35,155 nucleotides of DNA from Bacteroidaceae bacterium (GTDB taxonomy: Bacteria; Bacteroidota; Bacteroidia; Bacteroidales; Bacteroidaceae), in NCBI GenBank assembly GCA_017546505.1, contig JAFYWV010000075.1, positions 1 to 35,155 of the forward strand. Direction: 5' to 3'. Below the pieces are notes generated by a model. That model saw only the letters and a list, made by a program, of their open reading frames with translations. It had not been told where the DNA came from and ran no database searches. Made by a program: the position numbers and the translations under genes. Positions within the stretch are counted from its first letter, which is position 1, and the number at the start of each line of letters is the position of its first letter. Of this stretch, positions 31,347-35,155 are shown in pieces.

Positions 31347-31614
31347 TGTCTGCACCGTCTTTTCTCACGCCATAACTGCAAAAATCGGACAAACCCATAT
31401 ACACTTCAAATTCGTCATTATGCCACGGTGTGTTTGCGTTCAAGCAATGGCAACCGTACTTCCCCAAAATGCGAGCATATTCGCAATCCGTACAACGAAC
31501 AACTTTAACCACATCGTTTGCGATAAGGGCATCTGCTTCAGCAAATCCAACTTGACCCAAAGGGTTTGCGTGCATGTTTGCCACACGGATAATCTCCGCT
31601 ATTGTCTTTCTCAT
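31339..31614 (-). CDS. Cys-rich protein with the VVKVVRCTDC core
   Basis: A 91-residue protein. It shares the central element NDVVKVVRCTDCEYARI with two genes further upstream in this operon (ADVVEVVRCKDC). The following Cys/His (YGCHCLN, SDFCSYG) would complete a zinc site. The N-terminal third is unrelated (MRKTIAEIIRVANMHANPL). It is one of a family of phage RCKDC-motif proteins of unknown function. Confidence 0.65.
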   Translation of the reverse strand: MRKTIAEIIRVANMHANPLGQVGFAEADALIANDVVKVVRCTDCEYARILGKYGCHCLNANTPWHNDEFEVYMGLSDFCSYGVRKDGADNE

Positions 31615-31628
31615 TCACCATCACCCTT

Positions 31629-31769
31629 TCATCTCAACAGTAAAAACTTCATCCAATCGGGTAGATTGCTCGTTGCTATTGCATAGGAACTCCATAAAGA
31701 CACGCCTACAAAAACCACAAAAATCACAATACTGAACAAACACCCAATGCCGTCACTATCGTTTCTCAT
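31629..31769 (-). CDS. Small membrane protein (46 aa)
   Basis: The ORF starts at ATG 31767-31769 behind AAGGGGGCGG. The product MRNDSDGIGCLFSIVIFVVF has a hydrophobic segment from about 9 to 31, then a short polar end (NLPDWMKFLLLR). It lies in the gap between two Cys-rich genes. No family is recognised. Confidence 0.5.
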   Translation of the reverse strand: MRNDSDGIGCLFSIVIFVVFVGVSLWSSYAIATSNLPDWMKFLLLR

Positions 31770-31782
31770 TCACACCGCCCCC

Positions 31783-31863
31783 TTACAGCGTCCAAAGTAA
31801 GATATAAGCTATGATTAACGTACCAACGATAGGTATCAGTATCTCCAACATCACTTCCAACAT
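31783..31863 (-). CDS. Tiny membrane peptide (26 aa)
   Basis: ATG 31861-31863 overlaps the stop of the RCKDC gene (TGATG) so it can be translated by coupling. The product MLEVMLEILIPIVGTLIIAY... is almost wholly a single transmembrane helix. Size resembles small phage toxin or lysis-modulator peptides, but nothing more can be said. It could be a chance ORF. Confidence 0.4.
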   Translation of the reverse strand: MLEVMLEILIPIVGTLIIAYILLWTL

Positions 31864-32141
31864 CAACCATCACCCTTTCCGTCCATCTTTTTGTGTCCGT
31901 GGCTACAAAAGTGCATATCGGTAACGTCTTGTCTGTACCATCCGTAGTTGCAAACGCTCATTGGCCTTCCGTCAATAATGCTTTTTATAGTGTCGAAATA
32001 CATACAATCCTTACACCGCACTACCTCTACCACATCGCAGGCAGGAGCATCAACCATAAGTTTTCTTGCGCCGCCTGCGGTACCTTTGTGTACTCTGTCA
32101 TATTCAGCAATCAACGCATCACGATCGATATATTCAGCCAT
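31863..32141 (-). CDS. RCKDC-motif protein, copy B
   Basis: A 92-residue protein beginning MAEYIDRDALIAEYDRVHKG; the centre is CDVVEVVRCKDCMYFDT, then VCNYGWYRQ and HFCSHGH, giving a four-Cys/His zinc site. It is a close relative of the neighbouring copy A (MAEYVDREALL...ADVVEVVRCKDC). Its ATG at 32141 (AAAGGAG upstream) overlaps the stop of copy A by eight bases. Family known in many Clostridia prophages, function unknown. Confidence 0.75.
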   Translation of the reverse strand: MAEYIDRDALIAEYDRVHKGTAGGARKLMVDAPACDVVEVVRCKDCMYFDTIKSIIDGRPMSVCNYGWYRQDVTDMHFCSHGHKKMDGKGDG

Positions 32142-32385
32142 CGTCTTGCTCCTTTCCGTAATTGCAATAGCCATACTTCGGCATATACTTCTTATGCTTG
32201 AGGCACCACACAATTTTATCTTCGGGATAGCCAGCGTGGACGCAGTCCTTACACCGCACAACTTCCACCACGTCGGCGGTGGGCTGACGCTGTATAATAG
32301 ATTTCGCCATTGCTTTGTCACGATCTTGTAACGCCAGCCATTGTTTACTTTTCAGCAACGCCTCACGGTCAACATATTCAGCCAT
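32134..32385 (-). CDS. RCKDC-motif protein, copy A
   Basis: An 83-residue protein: MAEYVDREALLKSKQWLALQ, then QPTADVVEVVRCKDCVHAGY and a second Cys set (WCLKH, YCNYG). The start overlaps the stop of the zinc-ribbon gene before it by eight bases, with the same ATGGCTGA arrangement as copy B, which indicates a tandem duplication that included the junction. Function unknown. Confidence 0.75.
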   Translation of the reverse strand: MAEYVDREALLKSKQWLALQDRDKAMAKSIIQRQPTADVVEVVRCKDCVHAGYPEDKIVWCLKHKKYMPKYGYCNYGKEQDDG

Positions 32386-32575
32386 TTACTTTTCTCCTCG
32401 CTTTACACACGGGGCAGAAATGATACCATTCTGTACTCATTCTGCCGGTAGACACAAACGCCCAGCCCTCCGCTTTCATAGCACCGACGGCCAAGTCGTA
32501 CACTTGCTCTCTGTCAAGTTCTGCTCCGCACCCATCACACACGGGGATGAATTTGTACCCGTATCTCAATATCAT
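32378..32575 (-). CDS. Small zinc-ribbon protein (65 aa)
   Basis: The product MILRYGYKFIPVCDGCGAEL carries CDGC at residues 13-16 and CPVC at 54-57, a complete zinc-ribbon pair around a short helical middle (VYDLAVGAMKAEGWAFVSTG). It is coupled to the ThyX-like gene (TAAATG). Such proteins are frequent in phage early operons and may bind nucleic acid. No specific function known. Confidence 0.65.
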   Translation of the reverse strand: MILRYGYKFIPVCDGCGAELDREQVYDLAVGAMKAEGWAFVSTGRMSTEWYHFCPVCKARRKVNG

Positions 32576-33235
32576 TTACTCGCCCCCAGTAATCAAATCC
32601 GCATACGGCAGGTTTTCAATCCAATCGCATAACGTGTGCCACTCGTCCAGTTTATGATTGCGACGTTGTTTGTAGATGTTAGCCATCACCTCATAGTTCA
32701 GCATCACGGTTCGCTTTTGGTTGTACCCCATAGGCAACAATTCGATTAAGCCTTTCCAATATTTCTTGTCGCCAGTTTCAATGAATTTTCTACGCAATTC
32801 TTCGCAATCACACACCACATTTAAGAACATATCGTTCAATTCAAGTTCATCGTCCAAGTATTCCATTTGGAAATTGTCAATGCTAAAATCGCTCGGTTCA
32901 ATAGGCTTACTATGGATTTTGTGCATCGTGCTACAACTGTTTGCAACCGTGCCGATTTTGTAGGTGTCAAATTCTTTCCACCAAAACATAGGAGCGTTGA
33001 TAGTCACCCACACTGGCAACATCCGTCTATACTTTGAATGTTCCGTACCGCCCTTGTTCAGTTTGGTCATAAGGGCGTGGTCGGCATCGCCAAGCACAAA
33101 TTCCTCGGTATTGTCAAAATGAATAAAAGCCGCGCTATCCATCTTATCCCAACTATTCATAGGATTACGCATACCCTCAATAATGATTTCCCACTGTTCG
33201 GGGGAGGGGAGTACGGTCTTTTCAATCGTCAGCAT
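32576..33235 (-). CDS. ThyX-like (thymidylate synthase fold) protein without the canonical motif
   Basis: A 219-residue protein. The middle (HSKYRRMLPVWVTINAPMFW, WKEFDTYKIGTVANSCSTMH) and C-terminus (LLPMGYNQKRTVMLNYEVMA, NIYKQRRNHKLDEWHTLCDW) follow the layout of flavin-dependent thymidylate synthase, which has a central RHRxxSxNExS motif and a C-terminal LP...T.N...R....EW. The RHR signature is not present, so catalysis of dTMP formation is doubtful. It starts 14 bases inside the end of the NrdR-like reading frame. The fold is an inference by motif order. Confidence 0.5.
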   Translation of the reverse strand: MLTIEKTVLPSPEQWEIIIEGMRNPMNSWDKMDSAAFIHFDNTEEFVLGDADHALMTKLNKGGTEHSKYRRMLPVWVTINAPMFWWKEFDTYKIGTVANSCSTMHKIHSKPIEPSDFSIDNFQMEYLDDELELNDMFLNVVCDCEELRRKFIETGDKKYWKGLIELLPMGYNQKRTVMLNYEVMANIYKQRRNHKLDEWHTLCDWIENLPYADLITGGE

Positions 33236-33407
33236 TGTTATTCTCCTCTCTTGGTGACTTGATCTGTCCTAATCTGGATATAATCTCAATGGTTGAAAAT
33301 CTGCGCCCGCACGCCATGCATTAACGCCGCCGACGCACGCCGGCATAATACGGTCTACTGTTAATCACTTTAGTTTCACCGCCACAGCCAAATAGTGGAC
33401 ACAGCAT
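33222..33407 (-). pseudogene. NrdR-like zinc-ribbon gene interrupted by an in-frame TAA
   Basis: ATG 33407 overlaps the DUF3310 stop (TGATG). The frame reads MLCPLFGCGGETKVINSRPY, then YAGVRRRR, stop TAA (33321-33323), and continues without a shift as CMACGRRFSTIEIISRLGQI to a TGA at 33222. The whole is an NrdR zinc ribbon (normal pattern SRP...RRRRECxxCGRRFTTxE) in which the Glu codon position is TAA: one base change from GAA. The gene is thus truncated to 28 residues, unless the stop is read through. The N-terminal pair C3/C8 has an altered spacing. Confidence 0.75.
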
Positions 33408-33625
33408 CAGCCATCACCGTCCTTAATCTCAATATACTTGTCCAGATACCACTTTGCTTTTTTGACGTCTTCTATGCCGTTTTTGTTGTTGTGCCGCCAC
33501 AAATACTTAAAGGCGTTGCACATACAGAAACCCAGCACGGCGTCGGTACCCTGCGTTTGCATCATCACGTCGATGCACTCACACTTGCCCGTGTAGTGAT
33601 CGGGGTGGTTGACCATATCGTTCAT
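33407..33625 (-). CDS. DUF3310 (phage nucleotide-kinase-like SaV) protein
   Basis: A 72-residue protein starting MNDMVNHPDHYTGKCECIDV; the DUF3310 pattern is clear: VNHPDHY at the start, AFKYLWRHNNKNGIEDVKKA and WYLDKYIE at the end. The family is frequent in phages and often labelled SaV-like; its biochemical role is not established. ATG 33625 has AGAGGTG upstream. Confidence 0.88.
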   Translation of the reverse strand: MNDMVNHPDHYTGKCECIDVMMQTQGTDAVLGFCMCNAFKYLWRHNNKNGIEDVKKAKWYLDKYIEIKDGDG

Positions 33626-33626
33626 A

Positions 33627-33797
33627 TTACACCTCTTGTTTCCCCAGCGGCTCAAGACCGCACAGCACTCTTACCTTGTCACGCTCTTTAGCAAATCGCC
33701 GGCATTGCGCGCGTCTGCGTCTGCACCAACTGCACATATCCCCCGCGGATAAGTCGCCGTGTTCTTTGCCGCACCACTTGCAAACTTTCTTTTTCAC
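33627..33797 (-). CDS. Small zinc-ribbon protein (56 aa)
   Basis: The ORF starts at GTG 33795-33797, overlapping the stop of the preceding gene (GTGTGA), with GGAGTG upstream. The product reads MKKKVCKWCGKEHGDLSAGD, MCSWCRRRRAQCRRFAKERD: two CxxC pairs and a very basic second half, suggesting nucleic acid binding. It is one base from the DUF3310 start. Family not recognised. Confidence 0.65.
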   Translation of the reverse strand: MKKKVCKWCGKEHGDLSAGDMCSWCRRRRAQCRRFAKERDKVRVLCGLEPLGKQEV

Positions 33798-33994
33798 ACC
33801 AATTCACTCCAATCTAATTTCTGCCCGCATTTACTACAATAGTTGTCAAGCTCGCCACATACCCATGCGAATCCCATACGGGACACAATATGGTTAAAAC
33901 ACCGTGGGCATTGGTATGTGTTCACGCCATCAACGCTCTTATATCGCGGCACCTTTGCCGATTGTTTCTCAACACACTCGCACAATGTAATCAA
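33794..33994 (-). CDS. Zinc-ribbon protein with TTG start (66 aa)
   Basis: The product [40 protein letters not shown], ends with NYCSKCGQKLDWSE; the pairs CPRC and CSKC form a zinc ribbon of a kind common in phages. The start is TTG 33994, which overlaps the replisome organiser stop (TTGA), eight bases after AGGAGG. Function unknown. Confidence 0.7.
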   Translation of the reverse strand: MITLCECVEKQSAKVPRYKSVDGVNTYQCPRCFNHIVSRMGFAWVCGELDNYCSKCGQKLDWSELV

Positions 33995-34713
33995 TTTGCT
34001 ATCCTCCTATCTCTTGCCGCCATATCCAATATGGCTTGATAATGTGATTTCTTTTTGTACCGCTTGCCCTTCAATTCGCACTCGGCAACGATCTTGATGT
34101 ACTTTTCAAACTCGTCAATAGACAACTTCTCCAGTAGGTCGTCCATCTGTTCCTCGCTAATCATTACCACGCCTTGTCCCAAACTACCGCCTAACGCCTC
34201 TAACGCTTTTGTTTTTTTGTCCGCAAGAGAGAATGAATGAAATTCTAAATCTTTTTCTTCTTCTCCTTCTTCTTCTGTGTCTTGACAAGGTTGACTTGTC
34301 AATGACATGTCATTGACGCTACACAACCCCTTTCTGCGCGCCCTTGAACGGCGTTGTGCCTCTCGGTTATATTCCCGCATTTCCGCCAGCTTGTCGGTGC
34401 TTTGATATTTCTCCCAAGAGGACAGATAGTACACGTTGTCAATAATCTCTATCATTCCAAATTGTTCAAACACCGACAACGCCAAGCGCACCGTGGTTAA
34501 TGGGCGACACAGTTCATTGGCCAGCATTTCCTCGGTGTAGGGGATTTCGGGCGTGATATAGATTGCGCCGTGATCGTTCACGTTGCCGGCAAGCAACAGC
34601 AATTTCAACCAAATAACAAGGATGGTGTCGCCCTCTGGCATAACCTCAATTTGCTTGATTTTGCGGTTGCCCGAAAACATACTGGTGGACACCTTAATCC
34701 ATTTGACGTCCAT
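33991..34713 (-). CDS. Phage replisome organiser
   Basis: A 240-residue protein. The N-terminal 110 residues match the phage replisome organiser domain: [60 protein letters not shown], a winged helix for origin binding. A charged linker with EEEGEEEKD follows, then a C-terminal helical domain ([20 protein letters not shown]). It initiates replication by binding the origin and recruiting host helicase. No phage helicase loader follows. ATG 34713 has AAAGGAGCGG; the upstream extension lies in the HNH gene. Confidence 0.9.
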   Translation of the reverse strand: MDVKWIKVSTSMFSGNRKIKQIEVMPEGDTILVIWLKLLLLAGNVNDHGAIYITPEIPYTEEMLANELCRPLTTVRLALSVFEQFGMIEIIDNVYYLSSWEKYQSTDKLAEMREYNREAQRRSRARRKGLCSVNDMSLTSQPCQDTEEEGEEEKDLEFHSFSLADKKTKALEALGGSLGQGVVMISEEQMDDLLEKLSIDEFEKYIKIVAECELKGKRYKKKSHYQAILDMAARDRRIAN

Positions 34714-35155
34714 CGGTACCGCTCCTTTCGTACAGTGTATCTCTGCGATTATGGCGTTGTTCAAGCATTGTCGCCCAGCGGCAATTTTCTGGGCAATAGT
34801 TCCCGTCGTTGTCAATTCGGTCTATCGTAAGTTTTTCATCGTATCCGTTTGACATTGCCCATCTGTAAAACGCCTCAAAATCATTCCGCCACTCATCGCA
34901 CATCGTAATTCCACGCCCGCCATAATTCTTGAAACTGGCGTTGTTAGGGTTGCCACACCTCTGTTTAATGTTTGTCCACGTAGTGTACAAACGATGATTA
35001 CAAGCGCCGTGTTTACTATGCACTTGTTTTCTCGACTCCACGCTCAAACACCCGCAACTTAATGTGTGTCCGCCACGCAGATTTGACGCAATCACAATGG
35101 TTTCGTTTCCGCAATCACATTTACAAAGGTATGCAACGCCCCTTTTGCCAGACGG
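34694..35155 (-). CDS. HNH homing-type endonuclease, main part (N-terminus at window start)
   Basis: This is the body of the HNH gene; it runs off the right edge and is completed at 1-216 on the joined circle (178 residues). It has the well-known phage family pattern: [60 protein letters not shown], then the catalytic region [20 protein letters not shown] and [10 protein letters not shown]. Such enzymes nick or cut DNA and often spread as homing genes. It is coupled to the replisome organiser, whose ATG lies within its last 20 bases. Confidence 0.9.
   Translation of the reverse strand, partial: PSGKRGVAYLCKCDCGNETIVIASNLRGGHTLSCGCLSVESRKQVHSKHGACNHRLYTTWTNIKQRCGNPNNASFKNYGGRGITMCDEWRNDFEAFYRWAMSNGYDEKLTIDRIDNDGNYCPENCRWATMLEQRHNRRDTLYERSGTDGRQMD
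35015..35155. repeat. Terminal direct repeat (copy 2), circle-closing overlap
   Basis: Exact copy of bases 1-141. Removing one copy closes the circle in frame through the HNH gene. Confidence 0.93.

Noticed and set aside
33321-33323. Alternative genetic code with TAA read as an amino acid
   Set aside because: Several well-defined genes (Cro-like, SSB, integrase, resolvase-neighbour) use TAA as their proper stop.
1-35155. The 141-bp terminal repeat as true phage DNA termini
   Set aside because: It lies inside a coding gene that is only intact when the ends are fused, and its length looks like an assembler overlap.
1-35155. CRISPR array, insertion sequence or anti-phage defence island
   Set aside because: No repeat-spacer pattern, no transposase and no known defence gene seen on either strand.

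Overview
The window is the complete circular form of a temperate siphovirus (an excised or circularised prophage) of a Gram-positive Bacillota host, most likely a gut Clostridia relative. Strong AGGAGG-type ribosome sites, a PBSX-type terminase, an SPP1-type portal, a large serine integrase, a toxin-secretion-type holin and surface-repeat modules of Clostridia type all point this way; the species cannot be named from the sequence. Bases 1-141 are repeated exactly at 35015-35155, so the genome is a circle of 35,014 bp cut inside an HNH endonuclease gene.

Layout. (1) The lysogeny block on the + strand, 5.4-8.1 kb, holds a CI-like repressor, a membrane-anchored HTH protein and a serine integrase. 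(2) The early operon on the - strand starts at a consensus promoter at 5290-5318 that carries a 15-bp palindromic operator in its spacer. It runs through a Cro-like protein, ERF annealing protein, YqaJ exonuclease, a NinB-like protein, a radical SAM protein, an HNH-like protein, SSB and a Holliday-junction-resolvase-like nuclease. It crosses the contig junction through the HNH gene and continues 34.7 -> 30.0 kb with a replisome organiser, a chain of small zinc-ribbon/Cys-rich proteins, a ThyX-like protein and a putative late regulator. (3) The late operon on the - strand, 29.8 -> 8.4 kb, has phosphoesterase, terminase, portal, MuF with an ADP-ribosyltransferase-like tail, scaffold, capsid, connectors, tail tube, frameshifted tail chaperone, tape measure, tail tip, receptor/decoration proteins (one CotH-like), holin and amidase. 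(4) Between amidase and integrase (8.13-8.41 kb) lie the presumed attP region and a self-contained tRNA-Pro(CGG) unit with its own consensus promoter and terminator.

How it works together: repressor and Cro-like protein face each other across the divergent promoters. Induction fires the early operon, which supplies recombination (ERF + YqaJ + SSB + resolvase) and replication initiation. A regulator at its end is placed to switch on the late operon, whose leader contains an intrinsic terminator.

The most interesting points are: a MuF protein with a C-terminal ADP-ribosyltransferase-like domain followed immediately by an orphan small gene (possible toxin/immunity pair) and then a strong terminator; an NrdR-like zinc-ribbon gene interrupted by one in-frame TAA; a U-UUU-UUA frameshift site in the tail chaperone; a phage radical SAM enzyme; a CotH-like domain in a tail protein; a small gene antisense to the repressor 3' end; 10-bp-phased TTGTCG repeats in the early leader; and the autonomous tRNA-Pro next to attP.
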